NCBI GenBank assembly: GCA_019925795.1
Contig: CM034311.1
Coordinates: 19,032,231 to 19,096,230 of the forward strand
Source: Dendrobium chrysotoxum
Taxonomy: Eukaryota; Streptophyta; Magnoliopsida; Asparagales; Orchidaceae
Reading direction: 5' to 3'
DNA length: 64,000 bases
The position numbers and the translations under genes are program-made. Below the pieces are notes generated by a model that did no database searches, was not told the origin of the DNA, and saw nothing but the letters and a program-made list of their open reading frames with translations. Positions 1-13,200 of this stretch are shown in pieces; position 1 is the first letter of the stretch, and the number at the start of each line of letters is the position of its first letter.

Positions 1-29
<29 letters not shown>
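1..29. repeat. (AT)n microsatellite at the window edge
   Basis: Uninterrupted AT dinucleotide run that continues off the left edge, so its true length is unknown. Confidence 0.95.
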
Positions 30-33
<4 letters not shown>

Positions 34-635
34 AATAATAGTTAATAACATTAGCTTATAGAAATATCAACAATATTAAGCACGTTGATTCATGCTAATA
101 ATAGAAGCTTACTTTTTTTGGTTTGGATTTGTATTGAGCTTTAGGAGCTTTGAGTTAGAGGGAATGTGAATAGGCTGTTTTGTTTTGTTTTTTATTTTTT
201 GTTTTTTTCATTTTAAAGTGGGCTTAGGTTTGGAGAAGAGGGTTTGGCAAGAAGAGGTAGGTGTTAGTAGTGGGCTGTTTTGACCGGCTGCTGAAATAAT
301 TTCAGCTAAATATATTATGGAATGCAACTGTCGGGAGAAAAGGTAATAGCTCTGTGGACTTCAAGTGAGAGGGAGCTGTAGGAATCGAATGGAGAAGGCT
401 ATTGGGGGAGTTCCGTCCAGTAGAGGGTAGGAGGACTTGGAGTTCAGTCGAGCATAGCTTCAGCTGGAGTGGGTGGATTCGAGTGGAGGGTAGTCGGCGA
501 GAGCTGCTTGCGAAGGGTAGATTGGGAGATTGGGTCGGAACCGGCAACTGAAGGGAGATGGGATGGAGGTAATCGGAGGGCTTGCAGCTCTAGGATAGTG
601 TGCAGAATTCGAAAGTCGGGCCGGGTTGGTGTTTG
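30..635. other. Unassigned intergenic sequence left of the copia element
   Basis: AT-rich up to about 230, then noticeably more G-rich from about 350 to 630. Short open frames exist on both strands, but none has a recognisable domain. The first copia element was inserted at the right end of this stretch. I see no gene. Confidence 0.5.
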
Positions 636-920
636 TAAAAGCCCACTCAGCCAATTCCTCCACCACTTCTGACATGACAGCTGACACCAAACAGAAGGGA
701 CCAATATCCACCATTCATTCATAACAAACACAAAGCATCCAATGCATACACATGTAAAGTCAAGTACATATATATACACCAATGTATTCACTCTAGAAAG
801 AAAAAGAAATATACTCAAGCTTTACACTCATGTAGAATGTCTCTACTTCTTTTCTTTCTCTGCTTCGCATCTTGTTTGCTTTGGTATAATCACTTTTTAC
901 AGGGATGAATATTTTCTATA
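636..920 (+). repeat. 5' LTR of copia element 1
   Basis: Near-identical to 3814-4097. It contains a TATA-like tract (catatatatacacc near 767-780) and ends just before the primer site. Differences from the 3' copy are scattered substitutions and a 1-bp length change. Confidence 0.85.
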
Positions 921-932
921 TGGTATCAGAGC
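921..932 (+). other. Primer binding site (tRNA-iMet type)
   Basis: The sequence TGGTATCAGAGC directly follows the 5' LTR. It is complementary to the 3' end of initiator methionine tRNA, the standard primer of plant copia elements. Confidence 0.85.
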
Positions 933-961
933 AGGCATAGTAATCTAGCATCATCTTCATA

Positions 962-3780
962 ATGGCGTAGTCATCGGCATCCCAAGTAGCAGACCACAAC
1001 ACAGAAAGCTTCTACGATCTACCGCAAATCCCCTCCTCCCTGAAACTGGTTCTCTCCAACATCAAGACCATCATCTCACTCCAGTGAACAAACGAAAACT
1101 ACCCACTCTGGCGTTCTCAGGTCCTAAAGCTTTTTTGAGCCAATGGATTCACAAGCTACCTGGACAGCTCGATCAACAAACCACATCATCTACTTCAGCA
1201 ACCCGACAACACCACAATCCCAAACCCCTTACATAGTCAATGGCTCCAAGTAGACCAAAACCTTACAACAGCTATCTGTTCAACGATCTCACCATCGATC
1301 CTGCCCTACATTCTCCATTTAGACAGCTGCTCCGCCATCTGGTCAGCACTAGAACAGCGATTACAGGCTACGAATCGCGCAAGGGTCTTACAGTTGAAAA
1401 ACAAGCTTCACAACATCTCTATGAAAAATCTTACCATGGCACAATACCATACTGCCATTAAGACCCTGGTCAACAACATCTCAGTCGCTGAATCTCAAGT
1501 GGACTCTGAGGATATCATCTTGTATATCCTCAATGGTCTTCCACCATCTTATCAGGATTTTAAAACTTCTATCTGAATAATGTTGTTCCCAATAAGTCTT
1601 GAAAACCTGTACTATCTTCTAATGAGTGAGGAAATCAACATTGTTTCAGGAGTAAACAAAGAACTCCAACCTGCAGACTCCCATACAGCTCTCTATTCCT
1701 ACCGTGGCTGGGGTTGGCGCGGTCGTGGTCGATTCGCATTCAACCCGTCTACAACCAACAAAACTTCAACAACATCTCCTACCATTTGTTAGATCTGCAC
1801 TAAGCGGGGCCATTCTGTAATGCAATGTTGGCATCGCCTCAACCCAAACTACATACCTCCATTGGCAGCAACCCCACCTAAGGCGATGATAGCATATACC
1901 TCTTCTCAATCAACAGACTGGTACATCGACTCTGGCGCTTCATCACACCTCACACCCAGCTTGGACAATCTAGCTCAACCCATCTCCTACCAAGGAACAG
2001 AAAATATCATAGTTGGGGATGGCGAGACTCTTCCCATAGCTCACTCCGGCACTGGCATCCTTCCTACACCAAAACGTAAGCTATCACTTTCCCAAATCTA
2101 TCATGTTCTCCAACTCTCTCATAATATATTATCTGTTTCAAACCTTACAAATGATAACAACATTTCTGTCACAAAACCAATATCCACTCATCCCATGACC
2201 ACAAGACTCAAAACAGGCTCTCTAAAGCCAAAAACTATCTTCAATGTCCACCATAGCATTACACCAAGTCAGTCCAACCCGCCATCTGACCCGACCACCT
2301 ACAATGAAACAGCCAAACACTCCCATTGGCGTCAAGCAATGGCAAGTGAATTCCTTGCTCTTTAAAAGCAAGGCACCACCATCTCCCAAAATAAAACCAC
2401 TTGGATGTAAATAGACCTATTGTACCAAATACAACTCCAATGGAACCATTGCTCGCCACAAAGCGAGACTGGTAGCCCAGGGTCATCACCAAGAACACGA
2501 CTTAGACTACCACGAGACATTTAGCCTGGTGGCCAAGATGCCCTCCATCAAAGTCTTGTTTACCATAGCCCTCCACCACCATTGGCCCATCCATCAGTTG
2601 GATGTGGCAAATGCATTCCTTCATGGAAATTTCAAAGAAACGATATACATGAAACAACCCTGTGGATGTGAAGACACCTTGCATCCAGATCACATCTGTC
2701 TCCTCCACAAGACTATCTATGGCCTTAAACAAGCACCACATCAGTGGTTCACTACTTTCTCAACATAGCTACAGTCTGTTGGCTTTTATCACAGCAAAGC
2801 TGATCATTCTCTTCTAATATTCTTTCAAAATAACATTCAAATATATCTGCTTATCTACGTTGGCGACATTCTACTTACCGGGAACAACCACATAACATTA
2901 AACAATCTCATGCATAAACTCAACCAAAAATTCACCATGAAACATCTCAATCATGCCCACAACTTCCTTGGTATACAAATTCAAACCTCCTCCAAGTTCT
3001 ATTTTCTATCTCAAGCCTCATATGTTATGTCTATATTACGGCAAGCAGCTTTATAACACTATAAACCTCTCTCAAATTCGCTCTCTACAAAACCCACGAT
3101 GAGCACCTTCACCGATCTAATTCTCTTTAATCTGCATACCTATTGTCAACTAACCGGATCATTACAGTACCTCACAGTCACAAGACCTGATATAGTGTAT
3201 GTTGTCAATCTACTTAGCCAACATATGCATGATCCTCAACCCACTCAATTCCATCAACTCAAACACCTCCTCCGCTATCTAAAAGGAACATTCAACTATG
3301 GCATTCCCATCTCATCTGGTTCCCTGCAACTCACAACTCTATCTGATGTCGATTGGGCTAGCGACACAAGCTCTCGCCGATCAACCTCTGGGTATTGTTC
3401 CTTTCTAGGTTCCACACTAATTTCCTGGAGCGTCAAAAAACAGCATACAGTCTCTCGATCTTCAACCAAAGCTGAGTATAAAGCACTCGTCACTGGCACA
3501 ACAGAAGTACTTTAGCTTCGCATGCTACTAACTGATTTTCATATTTCTCCATCCCAACCCACGACTATCTACAGTGACAATGTCTCTGTAATAGCTCTTG
3601 CAAACAACCCAATTTTTTACGCCAGAACTAAACATATAGAGATAGACCATCACTTTATACGAGATCACATACACGCCAACACAATACAAATAGCTCCCAT
3701 CAGTGCCAAAGATCAAACAACAGACATTCTAACCAAACCGCTATCCACCAAGAGATTTCATACACTACACCTTAAACTGA
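962..3780 (+). pseudogene. Broken copia gag-pol (gag, protease, RT, RNase H; integrase deleted)
   Basis: Gag begins near 962 and resembles the copia UBN2-type region (NENYPLWRSQVLKLF near 1095-1140, LNGLPPSYQDFKTSI near 1530-1575). A CCHC knuckle (ICTKRGHSVMQCWHR) lies at about 1793-1836; its first spacer glutamine codon has become TAG. The protease signature WYIDSGASSHLT is near 1920-1955. After ILSVSNLTNDNN (about 2130-2160) the frame goes directly to the segment before RT. RT blocks include LDVANAFLHGNF (2596-2632) and KTIYGLKQAPHQW (2710-2748). The active-site box reads YVGD instead of YVDD near 2857. RNase H is visible in SRRSTSGYCSFLGS, STKAEYKALV and YSDNVSVIALANN, ending with TTDILTKPLS. 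Multiple stops and frameshifts make it non-functional. Confidence 0.9.
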
Positions 3781-3813
3781 CAATGCAACAACCACTGTCA
3801 ATTTGCGAGGGAG

Positions 3814-4097
3814 TAAAAGCCCACTCAGCCAATTCCTCCACCACTTCTGACATGGCAGCTGACACCAAACATAATAGACCAATATCCACCATTCATTCAT
3901 AGCAAACACAAAGCATCCAATGCATACACGTGTAAAACCAAATACATATATATACACCAATGTATTCACTCTGGAAAGAACAAGAAATATACTCAAGCTT
4001 TACACTCATGTAGAATGTCTCTACTTCTTTTCTTACTCTGCTTTGCAACTTATTTGCTCTAGTATAATCACTTTGTCAGGGATGAATACTTTCTATA
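3814..4097 (+). repeat. 3' LTR of copia element 1
   Basis: Direct copy of 636-920. It is preceded by a short purine tract at 3805-3813 that fits a polypurine tract. Confidence 0.85.
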
Positions 4098-4101
4098 TTT
4101 G

Positions 4102-4569
4102 ATATATTTGAATGTTGTTTTGAAAGAATATTAGAAGAGAATGATAAAAAATCCAAAGTAAAAATCAGCTTTTGAATCATTAAGGTCAAAAATCCAAAGT
4201 AAAAATCTAAGGTTTAATAGTCTATTGAGTATGTTTATAATGCTATTGGATATAACTTAATAGGATTAACTAAGGTCTCAAAGATGATGAACACAAAAGT
4301 AAAAGTGATTTCATTTTATCTATATCTAATTAAGATACATTTTAGATATTATAAAATTATTTCTTAATTTTTATAATTTATTTGGCTTGATTTTCTATTC
4401 ATTTTTTCTCTTAATAATTAATAATGTGCCAATTATTTTAGTGATTCTATAAGTAGTAATAATGTGATTGATTTATTCATCTTCATGATTTTGATCACAT
4501 ATATTTCTACAATATTTATTTGATCCTTAATGTTTAATAATTTTGTTAAAATTTCTAATTATGCTTTAT
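4102..4569. other. AT-rich sequence without a visible gene
   Basis: No coding potential in either strand. The phrase aaaatccaaagtaaaaatc occurs twice (about 4147-4165 and 4190-4208), a small local duplication. Nothing else is recognisable. Confidence 0.5.
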
Positions 4570-5240
4570 TTCTATTTCACTAGAATTATCAAGTCTTACA
4601 CATAATAACAGAGCAAAGTTGAGCCCTCTAATATATAAATAAGGCTTTTGTGCCAACTGAATGATCCATAACAACCATTTAATATAGTCAGTGGAAGAAT
4701 TTTGAAATATTATTTACAAAATTTCTAAAGCTTTTTATTTACCATTTCTTCACACAGACACACACACATATATAACAATTATGAAGATTATTTTTACATT
4801 CTTAAGCTTTCATGTTCACATCATCTTGAGGGTTTTATTGAAGAAAATCAAAAGTGTTTGTCAAAATATAGTTCCTTGTTCTCTCAATTTGGATGATTTC
4901 TCTTTAGATGGCTTTATAAGTTATTCTTATTGTATATTTAATAATCATTCAAAGAGATTCTATACATAATTTTTGGTGTTCGCCTTGAACACGATTAAAA
5001 CCTCAAGAGAACTTCATAAAAATATTTAATCTTACAACTAGGAGTGTGAGATTGCTTAGCCCATTAGAAATAAGTGTTGTGTTGTAAAGTGTAAGAGAAT
5101 ACAAGGTGTAATTGATGGTTTACTAGGTAGTCTTGGGTTTAGTGCATTTAGTAAGCTCCAATCAAGTTTATTACTTTCAAGACTTAGTTTGGGACTTGTC
5201 TAACTATTGACTAAACCTATCCTTGTACTTGGTCATAACT
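4570..5240 (+). repeat. LTR-like remnant with a TATA box
   Basis: A TATA-like box (aatatataaataagg near 4630) is followed by an untranslated-looking leader and by a G/T-rich stretch (gattgcttagcccattag... near 5051). The order resembles the U3-R-U5 layout of plant copia LTRs. No matching partner LTR, primer site or TSD was found, so this is a weak call. Confidence 0.3.
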
Positions 5241-5643
5241 TGAAAGAAGAGAGTGCACGAGTGCGGGGTTTTTACTAAAGGCCATGGTGGTTATAAGTAG
5301 GGCTAGGATTTAAATGCAATATTAAAAGATGAAAATAGAGGTTAACAAATAGACCCCAACAAGCTAATCGACTACTAAATCTCAAAAGATAGATTAAAAA
5401 GAAACAAATCTAAGTCAACTTTAAGGCTGCCGAGGCTAACCAAGATTCAATCTAAGTTTAAGCCCAACAAAAAGATTTCAAGAACAACTAATTTTTTTAG
5501 TACTAACTAATGGTTTACTTCATAATCTTGGTTTTAGTGCAATTTGTTATCTTCAATCAAGTTTTTTTTCCATCAAGACTTGTGCTTGGGACTAGCCTAA
5601 CTATTAACTAAACCTATTCATGTACTTGACTTGGTCATAATTC
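5112..5643. repeat. Direct repeat pair of about 130 bp (5112-5240 and 5507-5643)
   Basis: Both copies run through tggttta, a shared cttgg(g)ttttagtgca core, tcaagactt, gggact, a ctattaactaaaccta-type block and acttggtcataa. They share order and spacing but have diverged, and are separated by about 265 bp of unrelated AT-rich DNA. Confidence 0.7.
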
Positions 5644-6772
5644 TATGTAACATTTTAAGAGGCCCTAGATTAGATGGCTCAACGCTAACCTACATTGAAT
5701 TAGGCTTAACCCAATCAAGATGAGCTTGACCTAGATTGACCAAATTGGTTAAATAATCCATAGGTGGACTCATTCGGACAGATTAATCCCCAAACTCAAT
5801 GGCTAGCCCATGGCCCTAACTAACTCAGCCAATCCAAAACTAGCTAAAGTCTAAGTGGTTTAGACGAGTCAACTGATACCGTGTGAACCAAAACCTATCT
5901 ATATAAAGACATAGGAAGCCACCTTGGCCTAATGGATTAACTCCAATTCCCAATTAAAGTGCTAATCCTCAGGATAACAACACGTCAAAAAAACCTTATC
6001 AACCGCCACATCACTGCATCTCTTCACGTTGATTGGCAATTTTTTGAGAACTTTTTTTGGGGAGACAGTTAGGGTATTCGAGCTCGGGTGTGATGGAAGG
6101 AACGTGTTCCGTCGACTACTCGGCCGCAGACACAATCTCATTTTTTGAGAACTTGACAGCACGCCTTAAACTTTCATTGGCTTACTGAATTAGGACTAGC
6201 ACATTCATATTTGTTCAATGTCTATATTTGCTCAGCAAGACATGAATTTTTTTTTTTTTTTCCGTTGAGGAGATCACTACCAATGCATATAGTCTTCCCG
6301 AGCCTTCCGTTGCTTGCTGAAAATAAGCAGAAAGATGAAAAGATCCATCCAAATTGCTTGGCTAAAATAGTGGATCTGGCACCGGCCCAAGTAAAACTAA
6401 CAAGGCTTTTTTATAAAAAAAAAAAAAAAAATCTGAAGCAAGATTACACAACAATTTGCAACGTTTTTTGATACACGGATCCAATGCTCAGCTTCTATGT
6501 TAAGTCACTGGCATAATTATAAATAAATAAATACATAAATAGGCCTCTCAAAAAAATAAACTCAGTCTGTTACCACTTCTTTCTGGATGCTCCCTGTTTT
6601 TCCATCCAAGAGGTGCTGCTTCTATCTTGCAAGAAAATGCATGCTCCCAGAGCTTAGTCGGCTTTCTTTTCATGGGAAAGATCTCCTTTCCCAGATGGCA
6701 AGTATGAAGTCCAAAGACATGAATCAGCCTTGTATCAGTAAAAGAGTTTTGTCCTATAAAAATTGCTTACCT
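5644..6772. other. Region downstream of the RRP12-like gene
   Basis: No coding sequence is recognised. A G/C-richer patch at about 5985-6160 has a short open frame on the minus strand with no known domain. Poly-T at 6248-6261 and poly-A at 6415-6430 suggest retroposition or microsatellite drift. The 3' UTR and poly(A) site of the minus-strand gene should lie in the right part, but I could not fix the site. Confidence 0.45.
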
Positions 6773-7262
6773 CTAGCTAGATCTTCTCCTGTTCTTATTG
6801 AACCTTGAGGATGCAAGTGATTTTGAAGCTACTGACAATTTGTCTAACTTAGGTTTCTTATCACTTGCAACATTCTGCTTATTGAACCTTGAGGATGCAA
6901 GTGATTTTGAAGCTACTGACAATTTGTCTAACTTGGGTTTCTTATCACTTGCAACATTCAGGGACTGCCTGTGCTTTTTTGTTCTAGTATCAACTCCACT
7001 GATATTTTGCTTTTCTGTATATCTCCTCTTATGATTGGTACTTACATTTCTCGTCCATGCCTTATTTTGACTGTGTGAATTCAAACGACCGGCACTGTTT
7101 GATCGACTTCTGAAACCTTTAGACATCATTTTACTGGAACTCTTACTGTTGGAGAAGCCATTTTCGGGTTTATTCCATGTTTTCTTGCGTGAACTACTTG
7201 AATTATCCTTTGAAGGTTTCTCGGATGAATTTAGAGCATTATCACGTAGCCTTTTCTTCCCT
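6773..7262 (-). CDS. RRP12: RRP12-like terminal exon, basic C-terminal tail with stop
   Basis: 490 bp, acceptor cttgcag, ending in a TAG codon at 6773-6775. Encodes 162 residues after a split glycine codon. The tail is rich in Lys, Arg and Ser (GKKRLRDNALNSSEKPSKDN near the start, NRRRSS at the end) and probably carries nuclear or nucleolar targeting signals. It contains an in-frame 28-residue tandem duplication. Confidence 0.92.
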
Positions 7263-10200
7263 CTGCAAGTTTAAGACAATCATAATATGATAACTGGATT
7301 AAAGAAATAGATCTTCAAGCGAGACATAGTTAGACATGAGTAGTTTTCAACCCCTTTGTTTTCAAGTCAACCGATCTTTCTGTGGAGCCAGCGGTGTTAG
7401 CTTCTTTATCAAGTTTCCGGTTCACTCGTCCCTGTAAATACAAAGATGATCCATTACATGATCAGGGGTAAACCCTAAAAGAAACGAACTATGGTATCAA
7501 TATAAGAACGAAGAAAAAAAGAGGAACTAGCTTGAAAATTGACAATAGAACACAGAATAGGGCTCAACAACGAATGCATGCAAACTCTCAATGAAGACAA
7601 TTATGCAGTAGATGTTGTGTAAGAACAATCATATAAGAACGAAGAAAAAAAGAGGCAGTGTCAAGCGCATGGGTTCAACAACAGAAGAGCTTGTGGAGGG
7701 GTTAGAAAAATCATAGGGAATATAGAAAAAAAAAACTGCAAAACAGAGGCTGTTTTTCTATGTGCAAAATTGCACGATATCACAAGGGGAAACCTAATCG
7801 TTTCACCTATAGCAAAGAAACATTTCAACATCTTTTTGCATGGTCCCTATGCCAAAATATACTTCAAAACTTTGATGGATAAGGTTGAGGAAAGAGAAGA
7901 TGGTCTCTACTAATGAATCGAATAAAGCCATATATTCATAAAATTAATAATGCCCATATTTAAAAGATTATGCTCCAGGTCAAAGGAACCTAAAGCAAGC
8001 CTTATAGAAGTACCCCTCAATGGCCGTTGGAAAACATGCCTCCACTCTAAACTGAACTCAGAAGGACAGCTCTTCTGCATGAACAAGCACGCTACGTCCC
8101 TAACCCAGGGCAAGGCAAATATTCATATCAACCACATTCTTAGAAAACTTAGCACACATCGTCACAATTTCCGAGTGATGTAAGCCCATCCTCTGAAGTA
8201 GTCCTAGTTTTTGAGTATATCCATAACGTAAAAGGTAAAATAAACAAAATTTTGTCAATTTTTCAAAATCACTTCAGCTAAATGCTGCTAAAAAAACATA
8301 AACGAAGTAGCAATGATTACTCTGCATGAACTGTGGCATAGGTTTAATGCTCAAGCATAGGCTTGCAACAGAGGGGTGACAATGCCTAATAAAATTCACA
8401 AACATTGAATTACAAGCTGCTCTTTAAACTGCCTACGAGTAGACTTATAAGGCATAAAAGAAAAGGAAAGCCTAAAATAAATTTCACGCACCGGGTACTT
8501 GAATACAAAAGGTGATGCTGGATGGCATGTTACGATAAACTCAAGGGAGCAATAAATATGGTACAAGTAGTTATAAACTTTCCATCTTCCACACAAGCTT
8601 TACCAGTCTGATTAATCGCTTTAAAGCTAGTCTTTAACATTACCTCTGTAATGGACTTAACAAAGCCTTTATACTTGTCAGGTGTTTGGTTTTCAACAGC
8701 TTCCGAACTGCACTTTCTGATCAAGATCTCAAGGATGATACTGACCTGATATGCTAGGCATTTCCTAAAATGAGCATATGGGAGCTAGGAAAAATGGATA
8801 AAAGAAAAGTCAATAGGACCACAAGAGATTTACAGTGTAAGTACCTTTGATCTAAAATGATATTTTGAGACTAACGACCAAGGCAATACTCCTTGGAGAA
8901 TTTCAGGTAAAAGCTTCCTCAAGTCATTGCAAATTAACGAGGACACTAGAACTTTAATGAAACCAAGAGTTGCCTGCTCAATGTTGACAGCACACATAAG
9001 AATATGCGAAGTTAATAGAATAAAAAACAGTAAATAATAAGATAACTCACTTTTATAACTTCGTTTGCTTTGTTTTCAAGCAAAAGTAAAACTGAAGGTA
9101 TCAGGTTGGGCACAGAGAGGCAAAAGGCAGCATCTTGGTATATCAGCAACGAAAGTGCAGAAACTGCTCCACTCATGATGTGAGGAGAGGAACTCGAAAG
9201 ATAACCCATCACCTGTTAAATGGAATCAAACAATCATTCCCAAACAAGAGGAAAGTAAATTCAGGTGCATGTCCATTCAATTTTCTGATGACAATGGTCA
9301 GCAGTAACATTGTATGACCCCTAAAGCTCGCAGAACCAAGTTTCAATGTGTAATGTTTTTGAGTTACTATTGTTGACTCCATGAGCCTCTAATAATATTA
9401 ATTTGATTTTGATGATAACAAATACATGAAAATTGCTTGTGTTTATAAGTGTTTTCAGGATGATTAGATCAAATTAGATACAATTTATCATTCAAAACTT
9501 GATAGACAGTGAAGAAATGCTTGAAGTTAATGGAAACCTTGGAACAAGCTCAAACACATCAAGAATGATGCATTAGATCAAGGAACAAGTTTTAAGGTTA
9601 AATTATTTCATTTGACTTTTAGAGGTTATTAGATAGTAAATTTGCATTTGGATTGTTTGCTCATAACCATCAAAATTAAGTTTTAAACCCCTAAAAGTAT
9701 TTTATCTTAAAAAATATTTAAAGTTTCTTAGTGCAAGTTTAAAAAAATTAGGATATACGTTTGTCAAAATTTTGCTAATGCATCTTCTAAATAATTACTT
9801 TAGCTTAAAATATTCAAATAAATATACATATTTATAAATATTCAAAATTACGAATCAAAATATTACCATCACATCCGGGATGCCATTTACATTCAAATCA
9901 TAAATGGTTTTGTCAAATACATCCCTATTACGCAATTTCATCATTTTCTATTATTTTTCAAACTATTATTTTAACAAAATATTAAATTTACTATTTATCC
10001 ATACAATTTCAGCTTTTCAAAAACAAAAAAGAAAAAAATCTAAAATAGTCCCTAGACTACTCGTGAGTGGCCAATCTGATCCCAGAGTATCATGTTGCCA
10101 TAATTTAGTCTCTTGAATATAAAAAATTGATCTAAAATAGTCCCTCATATTATAATTGTGATATAAAATTGATCACAATCTAATCGCTTGAGCAAACAAA

Positions 10201-13200
10201 ATTGATCCTAATTTGGTCCTAAAAGAATAATTTTGGATCAATTTTATATAGTTGAGGAACTAAATTGAAGCAATATGATATTCTAGAACTAAATTAGTTA
10301 ATTACAAATGACCGGAGACTATTTTGAAGTTTATCCCTTTGAAAAACTAACATTTACGCTCCGGCGCACATGCTCTTCCTGTGCAATGTCGTGCACACCT
10401 TCCCACTCACAAGCGATTGTGCAATACCACTACCACCACCATCAAACAAGTGCTCTGCAAACTCCATGTATGATGTCACGTTGCCCTTACATGTCTGCAT
10501 GCATTGCACACATGGTGTACTGGTCTCCGCGCACATCATTTCCTGCTGGTGCATCATTGCGCTTGCCTGTGTGCAGTGATGTGCACCCCCTATCACGATC
10601 CACTAACACTCCGACTTGCCAATCGTCAATTGCTAAAGTGTTTAGATCCAATTATTATAGAAAATAAACTCATGTCGTGTTTTTTTAGTAGATTTTTAGC
10701 ATAACTATTAAGGTTTTTTTTTTCATTTTTTTAATTTAATAAAATCCCTAAAGTACTATTAAGACAATTCCACAACTCAAAAACTAACCTAAGTTAATTC
10801 TATGGCTTCCTTATCAATAATCTATGATTTATGATGAATAGAATTTATTTGAAATGCAACTATTATGATAAAGTTATTAAAGGTGATGTAACAAGCATGA
10901 CATCGTCTTTCTAATTCTTATAAGTATGTTGCAATATAGTCTAAACTACCTACAATGAAAGAAGAAATTGATATTTATATGAATAAAGAGACCACATCAA
11001 GGCATTTAACACTGCAAATCTCCAATAGAGATACTAGGCGATGTATAGATCAATACATGGTAAATGTAGAGAATGAAGAGAATTAGAGTATGAGGGTAGC
11101 CAATCAAATGGCTCCAGAAAATGCAAGAGAGGTTTGTAAGCACGTTTTTATTGACATTGTGGATTTCTTTTAAGAGCACAATTCCCTTTAATGTGGCAAC
11201 TTGTCTATCCTATTTCAATATGATTCATTTGATGTGGTAAAGGCCTTAAAACCTTCTCTCATGAATGACCTCAGGACTTGGATAAAAATCAAAAGATTAT
11301 TAAGGAGATCAAGAGAACAAGGACTCAAACTGAAATTAAAATCATTTTGATTATTAATAATAGGAATAATATATATTTTTAAACCAATCCCTATGGCAAA
11401 ATCTTCCTGAGACTAATTAATAAGTAATAAAGGAGATTCGAGAGCACCTAACAATTTAAGTTATCACAGACAATGCAAATGCTTATAAAACGTCAAAAAA
11501 TAAGTTGATTGAGAAAAGAAAGCATTTTTATTGAATTTCATGTGCTGCACATTACATTAATTTGATTCTTGAAAAAGTTGGAGAGTTGCTCAGCATAAGA
11601 ATGATTTGACTAAAGGCAAGAATATTAGTAAGTTCATTTAAAATAACAATTAGGTTTTAGCTTGATGAGGAAGCTTTCTAAGAAACAACTTATTACACCT
11701 GCAACTACTAGATTTGCGATGGAGTATTTAACCCTACAAAGCCTACTAGAAGCAAGGCAATCTTTGGAGACTATGTTCACCTTCATATAATTATTAAATT
11801 GTGCTTGGGCTAAAAAAACCTGAAGGCAAAGAAGCGAGGAAGATTGTTATAAGTGACATGTTTTAGTTAAGTGTTCCTTATGCTATCATGACTACAAAAT
11901 CATTGGTTTATGTTTTAAAATTGGTTGATGAGGAGAAAAAGTCAACTATAGGTTTCTTTTTTAATGCAATGGATGATACAAAAGCAAAGGACAAATTAGA
12001 GAGTTTAGAGGAGGAGGGGGGGTGCTACAATAAGAAAAATTAGAAAATTATAGATGAGAACTGGGAGCCTCAATTGCATCAATATTTGCACATCACTGGA
12101 TAATACATAAACCCTCAATGTCAATATATTGAGAACAAAACAACTAATCAAGAGATCAAATTTAGTTTATGTAATTTTACGAATATATTGAATGCTGCAC
12201 AAAAGAGAGGACAAAGGCTAGCCTCCAACTAGCTTTCAAAAATAAGATAGAATTATTTAGATTTCAATAAACCAAAGATACTATAACAAAACATTGTCCT
12301 TGGAACTTTTAACATTACTAATTAAGTTTCTTTAAATTTATACACTATGTTAATAATGTTTTTTTTTTAATTGATTGAGTGATGGATTCAATTTGAATAT
12401 GACACTCCTGAATTACTAATATTTGTAATCAAGGTATTTGGTCTTATCTGCTCAGCATCATGCTGTGAGTAAAATATAAGTATTTCTAATCAAGTTCATA
12501 GAAGAAACAGCCTGACTATTTTAAGGAAGAATATAATAGTTTACATTACATACAACAAGAGATGGAAAAGATAGATATTTGAAAAAGACAGTTTTGGAGG
12601 ATAAAGATTCTTTAGATATTAACCATTGGATGATGAATGGCTTTGGGAGGTTGAAAATGAAGTCACATCTTCGATGGAGGAAGGTGTTCACATCCATATC
12701 TGCTCCAAAATTCGATCAACTAAATGCAACAAAAACAATAGATAATGAACGCTGACATTGTGAAAGTTTGAAATGCATCACAAATATAAAAATCACTCAA
12801 CCATCGCTCGTTTCGCAAAATCGGTTGTGTTGATGTGTTAGGGACATCAAAAATATCAAAGATAAGCACTCATATGTCCCTATTCACCGAACGAAGGAAA
12901 AATGCAAGATTTAGCTACTCACGAGCTAACAACATAAAATTCAAGAAAAAAGGAACGAGAAATTATGTGATAACTCAACACACACATCAATCTTATTTTT
13001 TTATTTTACTTTTAAAAAAATAGTCCATATTAAATGCTCTTTACCCATGTCCTACATAATAATCATTGCATATCATAAGGCAGCCTATTTTCAAAATCAA
13101 ACATTCAATGTACAAATATAAATGCTTCAAGCATTTCACCTTAATAATAACTGCATTGACAAAAAAAAACTCTAAAGAAGAGACATTTTTCATCAAAATG

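Larger units (their letters stand above)
636..4097 (+). mobile_element. Degenerate Ty1/copia LTR retrotransposon lacking integrase
   Basis: Two direct LTR copies of about 285 bp (636-920 and 3814-4097) flank a 2.9 kb interior. It reads gag, CCHC knuckle, aspartic protease, reverse transcriptase, RNase H, the copia order. The 5' LTR is followed by a tRNA-iMet-type primer site, and the 3' LTR is preceded by a purine-rich tract (gcgagggag). The interior runs from the end of protease straight into the pre-RT region, so the whole integrase is missing. Frames are broken by many stops. A 4-bp candidate TSD (TTTG at 632-635 and 4098-4101) is present, but the LTR ends have eroded to TA...TA, so exact boundaries are uncertain. 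Full-length relatives are usually near 5 kb. Confidence 0.9.

Noticed and set aside
921..932. Possible tRNA gene
   Set aside because: TGGTATCAGAGC is only the primer site of an LTR element; no cloverleaf surrounds it.
6798..7034. Plus-strand open frame
   Set aside because: It is antisense to the duplicated tail of the RRP12-like terminal exon.
8530..8643. Extension of the RRP12-like exon past 8644
   Set aside because: The frame stays open, but the GAG|GTAATG donor fits family homology, and the residues beyond it do not.
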